The notes under the pieces are model-generated. The model did not search any database and was not told where the DNA came from. It saw only the letters and a list, made by a program, of their open reading frames with translations. A stretch of DNA of 64,000 bases from Amaranthus tricolor (taxonomy: Eukaryota > Streptophyta > Magnoliopsida > Caryophyllales > Amaranthaceae). Location: the NCBI RefSeq assembly GCF_026212465.1, contig NC_080048.1, positions 31,519,517 to 31,583,516 of the forward strand, given 5' to 3'. A program made the translations under genes and the position numbers. Below are positions 48,047 to 63,345 of the stretch, piece after piece. Numbering within the stretch: the first letter of the stretch is position 1; each line of letters begins with the position of its first letter.

Positions 48047-48676
48047 TAGAGGTGTTCAAAATTGAATACCGGGTCGACCCGGATTCGGATATTCGGTTTT
48101 TCGGATACCTAAAAAACCTGATTTGGTTCAACCCGGATTAAACAGGATATTCAGATTCCCGGTTTTATTAGAATATTTTTTATTATTTTTTTTGTCTTTT
48201 TTTCATTCGACCATGCATTTTTTATCTCTACTTTTATTTAGAATATGTTTTCATATAAAATTCAAATACTAACTCTCTAAAAATATTTAGCTTATTTAGT
48301 CATAAAAGACAAATTAAGAAAATCAATGAATAACATTATTACACATTGGTTTATGTAAGAACAATTATAAAAAAACTAAAAATAAAAAAAGAATTTGCGA
48401 GAGAAAAATTATACTTCTATTAAGATTTAACCCAAGGTTAGCTTAATAGATGTCATCATAATTTTATTTACGAAAAAAGTAAAAAAATATATAATTATAA
48501 AACAAGATATCGGATATCCGGTTTCCAAAAATATGTGACTCAGATCTGGTATCTGATTTTAAAACTGAGTACCCGATCCGGATTATCCGATTTGCGAAAA
48601 AATATCCGATTTTTAAAATCGGATACCGGATAATCCAGATCGGATATGTTGGATGGGGCTTTTATGCACACCCCTA
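48047..48676. mobile_element. non-autonomous hAT-like element, 630 bp
   Basis: Ends TAGAGGTGTTCA (48,047) and TGCACACCCCTA (ending 48,676) pair at 10 of 12 positions. Flanks TTTCTTAT (48,039-48,046) and TTCCTTAT (48,677-48,684) match at 7 of 8. The subterminal parts carry GGGTCGACCCGG and GGATATCCGG-type words. It belongs to the same end family as 19,763 and 41,737 but has different filler. Confidence 0.85.
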
Positions 48677-48832
48677 TTCCTTATGATATATTCACATCAA
48701 ATATTGAGTTAATATTTTGTAATAATTACCCTTATTTATGATTTTATGCTCTAACTATTTACACAATTACCATTATCTCTTAATGTTTTTTCATGAGGAA
48801 AAACGAGACAAAATTTGAAGAAGAGAATCTTA

Positions 48833-49089
48833 CTCCCTCCGTTCTCTAATAATCTTTCCATTTGGAATATTCCATTTTAAAAGAAAGAAATTTAATTAAT
48901 ATTTTTAACACATATTTAAAAGATAAAATATATCCATTTGAGATCTCATTAGATTCGTCTTAATGTATACTTTTTATCATGTATTTTTTATAATGATTTA
49001 TTATATGTATTTAGAGATATTGAGGTTTTAAATGTGTATTGAAAACTGTGCAAAAAGTAAATGGGAAAAACAAAATAAAATGGAGAGAG
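48833..49089. mobile_element. Stowaway-like MITE, 257 bp
   Basis: Left end CTCCCTCCGTTCTCTAATAA. The right end reads CTCTCTCCATTTTATTTTG on the other strand. TA on both sides (48,831-48,832 and 49,090-49,091). The inverted repeat is imperfect, so this is an older copy. Confidence 0.7.
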
Positions 49090-49091
49090 TA

Positions 49092-50730
49092 TTGATCGGG
49101 ACTTTACGTCCTTCACTAGTAATACCGCAAATGCATGGCGTAGCTTAGTACGAATGCAAGTACGGGTCGAATCCACGAGGAGTGGGCGTTAAGTCAATAG
49201 TTTTTCGATCGATTAGTGTGTTCGAAAACGTATAATAAGATGTTTTGAGATAGAAATAATTAAAGCAAGTAATTAAAAGTGCTCGATGAAAATAAAGTAT
49301 AAAAGTAAATAAGGATACAATGAACTAAAGCAAGAATAAAATAATCAATGAGCTAAGAGGCATAAGTTAGGGTTTCTCACCAAAGTAGTGTTTACTAAAC
49401 TTTAACCTAAAGTCATGGATGTTTTGTTATGGGGAAGAACGTATCACAAGTACTAATGTTCTCTCTCGAGCAACAAAAGCTTCCTAAAACATACTCAACT
49501 ACCTATTCTCATGGAGCTAAGCATAATTTAAGACATAGAGCACACATTCAACATTTCCAAGCATCTACCTATTCTCATGGAGAAGTCTTAACTTTTAAGC
49601 ATAGATTATCGTTAAAAATCGACTCTCGCCCACAATTCAACAATACTACAACATGATAGCAAAATTCATCTTAAACCATAAACAACACAACCAAGCCAAA
49701 AGTAAAGAAAGCAATTCAACATACATACATGGTGATAATGCCTAGCCTAAGCCAAAACAAACTACTCACTCATACTCATATTGAAATTGTAGATTGCAAA
49801 CAAGCCAAGAACCATAAATGAATAAATTAAACTAAAGTATCCTAAAGAGATGAGTGCAATATAAGTTGAAGAACTACAAGCATGAATATATGAAACTAAA
49901 GGCAAACAATCAAAGATAACTAAGTGGCATGAATTGAAAACAATATAAGCAAAGATAGAAGTTACTCTTTTAGGTTCAATCTAAAGATGAACAAGATTGC
50001 TCCACCACCCCTAGGTTGTAGGAGGGGGGTGCCACTCCTAATGAATAGGGTAGGGTGGCTGGCAGTCTTGACAGCAGCAATTAGAAACAACAAATGTAAT
50101 TGGACCTCGAATGATATTTAAAAAGATCGCAAAAGCTGTTGCCGCCCATCCCGCTCGACCAGAGTAGAGCCTGTCGACCAATCGAGCCACCATCAGGTCC
50201 AACATCAAAAACTTCAAAAATTGGACAGAATGTGAAAATTAGCTCCGCTCGACCTGAGCCATCTCGCTCGACCAGTCGAGTGGATGTCCTGTACTCCTGA
50301 ATTGAATCCTGCTAATGATCGGAAGCTACTGGAAGTTTGAATGCACTTCGCTCGACTCGAGCCAACTTGCTCGACCAGTCAAGCGACCTTCAGGAATATG
50401 ATACTCAGCTTTTGATCTCAAGTACATGCTCCTGGACTGCTCAGGCTACCTTGGCTCGAGCTCATTCTGGTCAAGTGGGTCTACTTTGGCTTCTTTTGGC
50501 TTGTTCTTATGGCTTGGCTCATGATGTTTCACTTCTTTGAGCCCTCGGCGTTTAGGCGAGCTATGTATGCAACAAAAGGGGCTAGTTTGTGCTCGGTGCT
50601 GATGATTAGATCCTGAAATGAAATAAAACACCAAAGCAACAAAACAAGCGTAAAATCCAATAAACAAATGCAATAACATATAGTTTCCTCACGCTAAACA
50701 AGTCACTTATAAGGGTAAATATAAAGATAA
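49092..50730. repeat. unclassified dispersed repeat with GCTCGACC islands
   Basis: The left part has 'gggtcgaatccacgagga' and 'gcaaatgcatggcgtagc', a phrase style common in high-copy plant repeats. The middle is A-rich and non-coding. From 50,150 to 50,465 the word 'gctcgacc' and its complement recur many times, as in the LTR at 14,677. The right part ends near 'cctcacgctaaacaagtc'. No domains, PBS or target duplication were found. A '75-codon' frame at 49,429 contains a two-copy repeat of 'ctacctattctcatgga' and is not a gene. Confidence 0.45.
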
Positions 50731-53640
50731 AATGTAGCTAACGAGTATATTATAATAAGAAACCTTTATTATAGGAAGTATATCAATTATAAATATAGAG
50801 GAAATGAAAGTTTCAAGACCCTTTTTAAAAAGGGTGAGAATATTTAATAAACTCAAAATCAAGTAAAAATAATGACTTTTATAAGAATTAATACAGGATA
50901 AATTCATGATTTTGTTATATAACCAAAGACATTTTAGTAAAATAGATTTTCTTGAAATGATAAATATTATATAGACAAACAAATTAAAACTATTTGTTAT
51001 GATAAAATGGACAAACTTTTAGGGTGTTGTTTGGATGGAAGGAAGGAAATGGAGGGAAAGAAATTAGAGCGATTTGGAGGGATGAAAGATTTTTATTTGG
51101 ATAACAAAATGAAAGGCAACGGATTTGGAGGGGATGAATTTGGAGAGATTGGATAAATAATTTTTTGTTAAGAAGTCAATCTTTTCAAAGTTGGAAAGAT
51201 TTGAAGGGAAAGCATTTCCCTTTCTTTCGCTCCTAAACAAACAAGTGTTACTTTTCTTCTATTTCTCTTTCCGTTCTTTTTTTCCATTTTTACTCCATCT
51301 CATTCATATATTAGTATTTTTAGTTTTTGTCTTCTCCTTTAAACCATAGCAGACTAAACATTTTCAAACAATAACACTTTATTGTTTTGTACTTTATCAT
51401 TTTAATTTTATCCATAAATTTAGTTTCATCTATATACCTTTTTAAAATCACTTATTTGATGTCTTATTTTTTTCATGATGAATTAAAATTTTTTATTATT
51501 TTGTAACAAAATCAAAAAACTAAAGTATTCTAAAGATAAATAAAGCTATGAACTTCATATGTCAGTTCATATTGATCATATTGCACTCTTATATTTTTAG
51601 ATTTATCTCAAAAATATATATGTTTTTATAGATAATATATGCAAATTAATACTCTAGAAACTTTTAACCCAATAATTAAAGAAGAGAAAAATAACAAAAG
51701 TAATAGTATCTTCATTTCTCTATATTAGACTTTTTAATAGGCGGGCCACTTGTCAGTTTCGACCCACATAGCTCGAAAAACGAGTAAGTTTGGACAATAA
51801 TATTGAAAAATTTTAATATTTGGACGGATAATACCCACTTGCTAAGTTAATCTAACGGGTTGTGGCACAAAAATAATTCTATTACCCAAGTTGTATGCTT
51901 ATTTTATAAATATATAATTTTTCTAATTTTTTATTTTAAAATTATATGAGAAGATATAATATTCTTATAGTCCAAACTCTAAGTCTATAATCTATTTACT
52001 TTGATAGTCCAATAGTGTGAACATTTAGAGTTTTAACTTCACTTTCGTATATATTCCTCCTGCATTGTAAAATGTCTCGTCTTTTTTAAAAAATTTAATG
52101 TTTGTAGGATTTTGAACATTGCGTTGTATGATTTTTAAGATTGTACTTTAAATGTTTTACATTGGTCAAGTCCATTTATCCGCGGTTTCCGCCTGCTAAG
52201 AAAGAAGGTGAGTAGCAGCAAAAAATTAAGGTCTGCAATTACGGACGAGCTTTTGAAAATTCAAGCTCATGGGCTAATTTCTATAAGTATGTCGGCTCTG
52301 CTACCTGTCCAAACTCGTCCATAAAGACCCTTATTCTATAAATTAAGGGTAAGTCAAGTAAAATTTTATTTTATTTCTCTCAAAAAAAATTTTAGTTATA
52401 TGATTAAATTAGTTATTAAGTGTCATCCAAAACCAAGTGTGATACATATAGAAAAATGGAGGGACTATCAAATATAGCTTGCAAAAACAATTTAATAGAA
52501 GTACTTCATAAGGGATTTGACTGATTAATACTATAATTTAGTAGTTTGATATTTGATTAAAAAAATATATATATATTTACTGTTGGTTCTTTACTCATGA
52601 AAAAATGGGATAAAACGCCAAAATTCAATAAACGAAGCTAATGATAGTAGTTTGATGGTTTTAGCCTAAAGGCTGTGTTTTTGACAAGCCGAAAAATATT
52701 GGTTGTTTTTGTTGGCTTTTAAATTAGTTAAAAAATTAAACTGTTTATGAAAATATTTGGTAATTTTAAGTATTGATTATTGGTTCTTTATAGCAAAAAA
52801 GTGGATTAATAGATTAAAAGTCAACTAAAAAAGCTAACTAAAGTAACTTTTTTATTTTAGCTTAAAAATCAGCTTTTCAGCTGGCTTAAAAGTCATTTAC
52901 TAAAAACTTTTTTGGTTGTTTGACCAACCAATAAACCAAAAGCTAAAATCAAACCAAAAAGACCACGCAAAAAGTCATGAACCAAACACCCCTAAAAGCC
53001 TTTACAGCTAGCATAAAAAAGTCATTTATCAAATATATTATTTTGTTTGTTTTTTTAACAAATATATTATTTTGTTTGTTGGCTATATATGATTTTTGTA
53101 CTTTCAAAGCATTTTTTAAGGTTTAAAATCTATAAATACATGTTTCTTAAAAAATTATAGTCTTTTTATCTTTCTTGATTACCACTATTTTGAGAGTAAT
53201 AATGGTACTAATCTGCTTTTTTAAAAAACGTCCATAGACTTATTATTTTTTTTCTCTATGTCAACCACTTGTGTTTATCATCTAATTATTTTTGTCCTCT
53301 AATCAAATTCTTATTTTTACTAACTTTCACCAAAAACAATTGGTGTTTATTAAAAGTAACAAAAAATAGAAAAAATATATATTAAATTTTATACAATAAA
53401 ATATCACATTTATTTATTTTAACGTTTAAAATAATGTAACAAAAAAATTGTTCACTTGAGTAGTGTACTTAAACAAATACTCCTAAGTAGGCGACTAGGA
53501 GTGTATACTTTCGTACAAGGAGTAGATTAGTAGTAAACGGAGTATCTAAATGACTAAATCTATATAAGATCACAAATTTGGACTGGTCACTCAATGAAGG
53601 TTGAGAGAAAAGAGGAGTCAAAACACTGACAAAAAGTTGT
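50731..53640. other. gene-empty AT-rich interval with MITE-like scraps
   Basis: A purine/pyrimidine MITE-like copy lies at about 51,015-51,310 ('gtttggatggaaggaagg' to 'cttctatttctctttcc'). A possible hAT-type MITE lies at about 52,670-52,985 ('ggctgtgtttttgacaagc' against 'gaaccaaacacccc'). A weak Stowaway-like pair is at 52,050-52,466. No coding region was recognised. Confidence 0.4.
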
Positions 53641-53653
53641 CATATGCATAACT

Positions 53654-53654
<1 letters not shown>

Positions 53655-53689
<35 letters not shown>
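53655..53689. repeat. (GA)n microsatellite
   Basis: About 17 uninterrupted GA units. Confidence 0.95.
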
Positions 53690-53691
<2 letters not shown>

Positions 53692-53779
53692 TCAGATTGT
53701 TTGAGGGGGAGAGCCTTTAGATTTTGGCTCATGGTGTCATGCTCGTAATTAAATAGCTATTACGTTATAGATATTGATA

Positions 53780-54037
53780 TTTTCTTTGTTTTAAAATACA
53801 TGCACTGAATATATTTTTAGCAGTTTAATATGTTTGTGGAATTATTTATATTTATAGTTATACAAAATTAAAAATTATAAAAATTTAATATTATAAAAAT
53901 ATGCAACGAGATGAATAAAACACGAACCTACATGGCCATGTTTTTTTCTCGTATAAGAGCTGAAATATGTAAATTACCATAGAATGATGAATAGTGAAAA
54001 AAATTAGTTTAGTGCAAGTAATATGAAATGGAGAAAG
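53780..54037. mobile_element. Stowaway-like MITE, 258 bp
   Basis: Left end TTTTCTTTGTTTTAAAATAC. The complement of the right end reads CTTTCTCCATTTCATATTAC. Both continue into TGCACT. TA lies at 53,778-53,779 and 54,038-54,039. Confidence 0.75.
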
Positions 54038-54039
54038 TA

Positions 54040-54254
54040 CTATTAATCGTTCAAGCGTATTTTATATATTGCGGTTAATGTGTAAAATATATAGTTAAGC
54101 GGGATCTTGTTTGAGTAATCTAATCGAATACTATCATAATATTAATTTTTTTTTATAAGTTTTAGATGTTAATAGTTCAATGTATAAATGATCAAAATAA
54201 CATATTCGATTACGTAAAAAGTCAAACATAGTAAGTATAGTGGAACATAAAAAG
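54040..54254 (-). repeat. dispersed repeat, inverted partner of 58,131-58,330
   Basis: Read on the minus strand it gives 'gttccactatacttacta', 'tgactttttacg', 'ataagatcccgcttaac' and 'ttaaccgcaata'-type words in the same order as 58,131-58,330. It abuts the MITE at 53,780-54,037 and shares a TA with it, so it may be a nested or tail-to-tail MITE insertion. Confidence 0.6.
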
Positions 54255-54265
54255 TACTATTCTAC

Positions 54266-54345
54266 AGTAACACCCCGATCCCTCGGACCGTCATCCATCC
54301 TAAGATTACTCTGCACCAAGCACGCTTAACTTTGGAGTTCTTAGC
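54266..54345 (-). repeat. 5S rRNA-derived fragment (Cassandra-LTR-like)
   Basis: The minus strand of 54,340-54,291 closely follows the 3' half of plant 5S rRNA: GAACTCCaAAGTTAAGCGTG, CTTGG, AGAGTA and a GGATGGaTGA block (C-box region). It then ends in GGGGTGTTAC. The first half of the 5S gene is missing and there are scattered changes, so it is not a working 5S gene. Cassandra TRIM elements carry 5S-derived sequence in their LTRs and often end near such a GTGTTAC word, which makes a Cassandra LTR fragment the best guess. A 5S-derived SINE is the alternative. Confidence 0.7.
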
Positions 54346-57300
54346 AAATAAACTCCTAAAAAAAAATACACCTTATTAATATGATTATATGAGTAGTCTA
54401 TAAATCTCTTTAAAGCTAAATTCAGAATATCATTCATTATACAAATTTAATATTAAAAATGACATATTAGCCTCAGTGCCGATTTCAATGTGAAGTACTT
54501 TACGTGCTAAAGGACAATTAGTCCTACTTGTAGAATTTTTCTAGCATCTTTTTCTTAAATTCTTTTTAATAAATCCTAAATTGAATCAATCTGCTTTTAA
54601 TGTGGAAAAATTTGTAAAAACCCTATTCTATATTTAACGTTTATAGTCCTATAGGGTTTTTAAATGGGTCTTAAATTTGATCTAGTTCATATGGACCCAT
54701 GTATTAAAGCTTTTTAAGACTTAAACTCCTACAAATTTAATTTTTAGATTTAAACCTTTTTTATTATGTTTGATTTTCATAGTCTTGTAGGGTTTTAAAA
54801 ATGTGTTTCAAATTTATTGTTCTTTCTAGAAATGATAATTCAGTTTAAATATGATTTTAGTTTGACTAAATTTAAGAAAAATACTCTTATTCAAATATGA
54901 AGACCTAGTGTATGACTCCCTATCAGATTTTATGATCTGATTGTGTATTGGTCGGTATAGATTTACAATTGAGTCACATACAAAACTGACAATCATACTC
55001 GACTTGTAACTCTAATTCATTAGACATTCGACTTTGGCTTTTTCCAAATAATTAAATTTTTAGGTTATTGTAGACAATTTTTTTTCGAAGATTGATATAG
55101 ATATAAAAGTGATCTTTGTTTTTGTGTTTTATCATTATTTGTTGAATTATAGGACCCATCATTAAAAGAAAATTTAAGACTCCAGTATAATCTTATATAT
55201 TTGATGTGTCTATTAAAAAACATAATTGTTAAATGTTCCTGAGTTGTTGTCAAGTTAAATTATGGCAAATAGTAGTCTGATCTAGTCGAGTTATTAAGTT
55301 GGGTATTATTGTATTATTTTTCCTTGTTAAGTAGAATACAAATTATAGTCTATTCGAAAGAAATTATTGTTATTACTTGATTTATTGTTAAGCGAACTAA
55401 TTCTAAAAAGTTGTTATTTCAATTCTATTGGAGATTCAAGAGTTTAAATCGATGCAAAGTCAGATTGCATAAATTTTAGCTCGAGTCTGAGCCAAAGTTA
55501 AAAAGAAGTATGAATTTTTTTTAGAGCAAAGTTGAAATATGTAAAATCTGATTTGAGTTTGACTTTATTGTCATCTCTAGTACATACTCCTAACATGTTT
55601 ACAATTATAATAAGATCTAAATAAAGGATGACAAAATACTTATACCCAGAACCACCTAAAATTTTCATACCCGCCAAGCCACCAACTGCACACTACCAAT
55701 GGCGGGTGGAATTGTCTACCCATGCAATTCCATTACGGTTATATCCATACTCTCCTTATATGCACGCAAAGTTCATGTTATATGCGCCTTATACCGTCAT
55801 CATTCCTTAAAAAATTATTTTATTTCTAATTTTATCTAAAACACAAAAAGTCACAAAGATAAAGTGAACATTTACGGTGAATCATTCATCATATAATTTA
55901 TTAAATTAAAATTTAAACTTTAGATTGTAGAAAAGATTTTATCTATAGGCAAAACATAAATTATCTAATCATTTAACTATAAATTATCTGAAATTTATCT
56001 GATTACTCGAATAAACATCTCTACTTCTATCCCACAGGTTTTGATACTTTTTAAATTTTGATATGTCCCATGACATTTGATACCTTTTTAGATTTGACCA
56101 AAATCCACGTACTGTTTTAATTCTCATTTACACATTTAATTTATTTTTTTTCTATTTTTTCATAAATTATGTATTTTTTTATCCACTTTTATCATTTTTC
56201 TAAATTGATTCAAATTTAAATGTTAGTAAATAATAGTATGGTACTTACTACTTAGGGAGTGGTAATAGTAATACTCCTAGTACGCTAGTGTCACCCACTC
56301 CCAAGAGGACTAAACAAGGAGGGAATATTAATGTTTCAATGCATGGACATTAATATGGTACTCAATTTAGTTTGTAATAAGTGTCTCTGTCTAGAGAGTT
56401 AAAGACATTATACTATTTCTACCCAACTATTTAAGGAGCTTTTATTATATTGGAAAATTTGCACTTTGCTGTGTTTACTAACTACTCATCTAACTATCTT
56501 TATCATTAAGTTACCATCACTACACCTCAAAATATTGAGGAAAATATCAACATCTTATTCTTTTTATTTTACTATATTAAATTACTAAATAATGCGCGTG
56601 GCATATATGGGTTTATTAAATTCTTTGATATATTTGTGTGAAAAAAAAATAGGGCTTTGTGTTTTAATCATCTTAAAATATCTAAAACTCATTTAATAAA
56701 TAAAATTAAAAAGATTTTATAAAAACAATTCAAAATAATTTATATGATTTTCTAATACATTAAATGAACATCAAAAATATATAATTTACCAATATATATA
56801 ATATATAGTCATAGTTTGTAATAAATTTAAAGATATAAATAGTAATCATAATATCAATGACATCATCATTGAGTGTTGGAGGAAAATTTGTGATTGAGGT
56901 TGTGACACGTAAGCAATTTTAAAAGGTAAGAATGTCAGGAGTGTTTTGTTTAAATATAGTTATAAAATATAGATACTTAATTTTCGATAAATTATACAAT
57001 TAATTAAATTGAACCGAGTAAAAACTTGTAATTTCTCATTTCGTATTACTCTTCTTTTTTGTTATTAGTGATCTTATTACTTACTTTACTAGCACAGTAG
57101 CGAATTCAAAGTTTAATGTCCTAGGGGGCTATATCGGAACAAAATTTTAAGAAAATTTTGCGGCAATGTTGACAGAGCTTTTTTTGTAAAATAAACAATT
57201 AATTTTGTTTTTACTCTAGTAATATAACATGTAGAAGCATAATATAATATCAAGCTCAAGCCAAAATAATATCAAAGCAATCAATTAACATACGTCATTC

Positions 57301-58130
57301 TTATTTTAAATGGTGGCAGCCAAAAAGATTAATGAAGTTTAATTAACGTTATTCTCACATAATGAAAGCAAAATCTAACAAACACATTCTTTACTCAAAC
57401 CTTTTGCATACAAAAAAATTATTTTTTTACTCATTATTTTAAATATTTCTAACAACAACATTAACAAACACATTTAAGAATAAAAATAAAAATATTAAAA
57501 AAAATGACAAACTAGAAAAATTCAAAGAACATTTTAACAAACGGTTACACTTTTTGATTACGATATAGATAAGTGGAGGATCACTTACCATAGGTGATGC
57601 TTTTATCTATTATCTAAAAAAGATTCTGGACGACATACGTAATATGATCAATCATATAATCTATTCTCAGAGGATTGAAATTAAATATTAACTTGTATTA
57701 TTTTATATGTTAATTTTGTTATTATAGTTAAAAACTTATATATAGAGAAATTTTAATAAATTATTGTGAATTCCTACCTTGTGAAACATATGACGTTAAT
57801 AGAGTTGGAGTTCCCCTCTTGACAGCAAAGTGACTGATATGTACCGAATTGGTAAGCAGCATTCATAAGAGAAGATCTTAGTAAATAACGGTTATTTATG
57901 AAGTTAACAAATTACCTTTATGTGGTAATGTTTGATAGGGTGAGAAATTTATCTTTTTTAATTTTATTTATTTTATTATTATTTTTTTGTCTTTTTATAA
58001 TGATTTACAAATTACGGTTATTGATTAAGAATTTTTGGCATTCACAAAGCTATTAAAAATTAAAATAATGTGCAACTCTGGCACTCCATTAGAGCGGTAG
58101 AAAATACTTCTATGTAAAGCATATTTCCTT
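54346..58130. other. gene-empty AT-rich interval
   Basis: No coding region with recognisable domains, no RNA gene and no clean terminal repeats were found in 3.8 kb. Short open frames (55,065-55,253 -, 55,628-55,810 +) have no supporting features. Confidence 0.45.
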
Positions 58131-58330
58131 CGTTCCACTTTACTTATTATATTTGATTTTTTACGCAATTTAATGTGTTATTTTAATTATTTATATATTG
58201 AATTATACACATCTAAAAGTTATGAAAAGTTAAAATTATGATAGTATGCGCTTAAACGATTCAAACAAGATCCCACTTGACTATATTTTTTCTTACACAT
58301 TAACCGCAATAGATAATGTAAGCTTAAATA
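58131..58330 (+). repeat. dispersed repeat, partner of 54,040-54,254
   Basis: Begins 'ttccttcgttccacttta' (Stowaway-like) and contains 'ttgattttttacgcaattta' and 'aaacaagatcccacttgac'. It ends around 'cacattaaccgcaataga'. The opposite terminal repeat is missing. Confidence 0.55.
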
Positions 58331-59064
58331 ATAAATAGCGTCAATAAAGTGTTGCAATGACTTTTAAACTTTAGGTTCAACGAATCTCTAGTGATGAACA
58401 AACAATAATTTTTTATTTTTTTTTCATATTGGTGCAATTCATTGCTGAGTGAAGTGACTGAAGTCTTTGAAACATGTTCAAACAAGCCCTATGCCTCGAT
58501 CAAGAAAACAAGAAATTTAGAGACAAAATACGAAACACTGGTTTAGAAAAAGGATGTAGCGAAGTTAATGAACTTTATTAATTTTGGTGTTATTCTTTGT
58601 CATGTATTTTCTTGAAGGTGAAAGAAAAATCAAATGGGAAAATGTAATTTGAAGAAATAATGCATCATATTTATTTGCTCTAAAAATAAGATTTTGAAAA
58701 TATATGGAGAGATTGAAGGGGATTTGATGGAATTACTCTTTATGACAAAAGAGTGTCTCCATTTTTATTTCCTCTTCGAGTGTTTATTGTTGTTGATAAC
58801 TTTTGAAACCCCATCTTTCACAATTCATAGTTATGGATTTGTTTTCTAAAAGGTTTCATTTTGAAGAGGATATTTTATTATTTTGATTAAACTATTGTGT
58901 TGTTCTTTTCTGTTTTATTACGCGTTTTTGTTTAAGAATATCTTTGCAATTTAGTTGACATGTCTTGTGTAGCGAGATTTTTTGTAAGCCTTGGTTTAAG
59001 ATGTTTGTTTTTCTTCACCAACACACAAGTTCTTTAATAGGTGCTGGCTAAGGTCTGCTTGTAA

Positions 59065-59334
59065 TGTCAAAAAACCAACTTAACTAAAAGTTTAAGTTGA
59101 TGGTTGAAGCCCCAGGATCTGTTATTACTCTAACACGCCCTCTCACACGAGAGCCCATTGGGCTAGAAGTGTGGATGCGCATAGGCACTGAATATTCCAC
59201 TTTAAACGAGAGGTGGTTGAGATTCGAACCCGTGACCTCTTGTCACGTTGGCTCTGATACCATGTCAAAAAACCAACTCAACCAAAAGTTTAAGCTGATG
59301 GTTGAGGCTCCAGGATATGTTATATACTCTCATA
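59065..59334 (-). mobile_element. complete TRIM retrotransposon, 270 bp, with 71-72 bp LTRs
   Basis: Direct repeats lie at 59,065-59,135 and 59,263-59,334, starting TGTCAAAAAACCAACT and ending in tctAACA or a mutated tctcata. A perfect 5-bp duplication TGTAA flanks the pair (59,060-59,064 and 59,335-59,339). Read on the minus strand the order is correct: 5' LTR ending TTGACA, primer site TGGTATCAGAGCC matching initiator tRNA-Met, a 127-bp spacer, the purine tract GAGAGGGCG, then the 3' LTR starting TGTTAGAGTA. It has no coding capacity and depends on another element's enzymes. Confidence 0.93.
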
Positions 59335-59721
59335 TGTAAGAGGTAAGACTAATGAAATAAAATCTTTTCCGGTTCAAATGTGACAAGAGTTGTAGTTATT
59401 TGTTTAGCCTAATGAAATAAAAGATAATGTCATTCTCATGTTAATTTTAAGTAGGAAGGATTCAAATTTTCTAAAGATGTGATAATTGATGTTTATTTAA
59501 TTTTCTGTTCGATGCAAATAGTTCAACATGATTGTTAGCTCTATATGAGTTATTTGATCTATTAGAAAAACTAAATACTAATCCATCTTATTTATTTTGC
59601 TATTTTCTTTTATGTTGTAAAATTTTCTCATTACAGACGCGTTAAATTTTTGCTATGCTCTTCATATTGTGAATTTTTCTATTAACAAACACGTAAATAG
59701 CTCAGTACAACACAAAACAAG

Positions 59722-60145
59722 GCCGGCTTTTGAGCAGTATGAGCAACGGCTCAGGGCCCTGTTATTTTTTAGGGGCCTAAATTTTTTTGATATAGTTAAT
59801 TTTTATTTATATATTAAAAAAGAGCTAGAATATTTTTTACATAGATGAAAAAGTATAATATAATAAGTGACGATGATTTTCTATAATTAATGGTCATTCT
59901 TATACTTGTTAATGATTAGTTATTTGTTTTTAAGTTATGGATAGGTGAATATAATTTGGTATCTTTTCACCGATAAATAAAGTGTTTAATTAACTAAATA
60001 ATGATATTTTAAATTTATTATATTTTCTAACTTAATTGATAAAATTAGTAGTTTATCAATTATCAATTAAAAAATATAATATTCTGATTTTAAAAACTCA
60101 TTGTTTTATTTCATTCAGACCCCAAAAAAGTCTAGGGCGGCCCTA
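59722..60145. mobile_element. possible hAT-like MITE, 424 bp
   Basis: AAAACAAG flanks both sides (59,714-59,721 and 60,146-60,153), an 8-bp duplication. Ends GCCGGCTTTTGAG and ...CTAGGGCGGCCCTA pair only roughly. The inner words 'caggggcctaa'/'aggggccta' resemble common GGCCGGC-ended plant MITEs. Exact ends are uncertain. Confidence 0.5.
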
Positions 60146-60609
60146 AAAACAAGATTTAACCATCAACTCAGAGAATTTGTTTAAATAATGTAAACTCATT
60201 GAATCTTGAAAGAGAACAGTGACTTACTACAAAGAAGTTGGTACGAGTGTGCAAATAAACCATTAATTAAATAAATAACAGTTAAATATTCAAATAACCT
60301 TGATTAGCTGGAACAAATGTTTTTACTTTTTATGGGGGGTTGAGAATATGCCCTGACAAATCTGACAGAATTAAGGCCCAAAGAAGAGTCAAGCACTCAC
60401 CTCGTAATTCTCCACATAAACCTTTTATTTGGGTCATAGGGTATTACTAAATATCGATATCTTTTTTATTTTATCATCACCCTATATATAATGAATTTTT
60501 AAGATTATCTTTGTATAATTTTCAAACTCAAAAACTGTAACATCTCTTTAAAACTCTCCTAAAAACACTATGTTAACTTAAACAAGCTAAAAGTGTATAT
60601 CGAATAACA

Positions 60610-63221
<2,612 letters not shown>

Positions 63222-63345
63222 ATCAAACCAATCGTTAGTTGGAATTAACTTCAGTTTCAACTTATCTGGTACCCGTATTTCCTTTCCTATAATCATATAT
63301 GTTTTAGATCAATTGAATGATATTAATATATTGTTATTTTTTCAG

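Noticed and set aside
54256..54280. 'gtaacaccccgatc' as the start of an LTR like the one at 4,315
   Set aside because: The neighbouring 5S-derived text shows it is the end of a different unit read from the other strand.
59140..59260. tRNA gene or tRNA-derived SINE suggested by 'gattcgaacccgtgacc' (B-box complement)
   Set aside because: No partner A-box, and the flanking direct repeats, primer site, purine tract and TGTAA duplication fit a TRIM much better.
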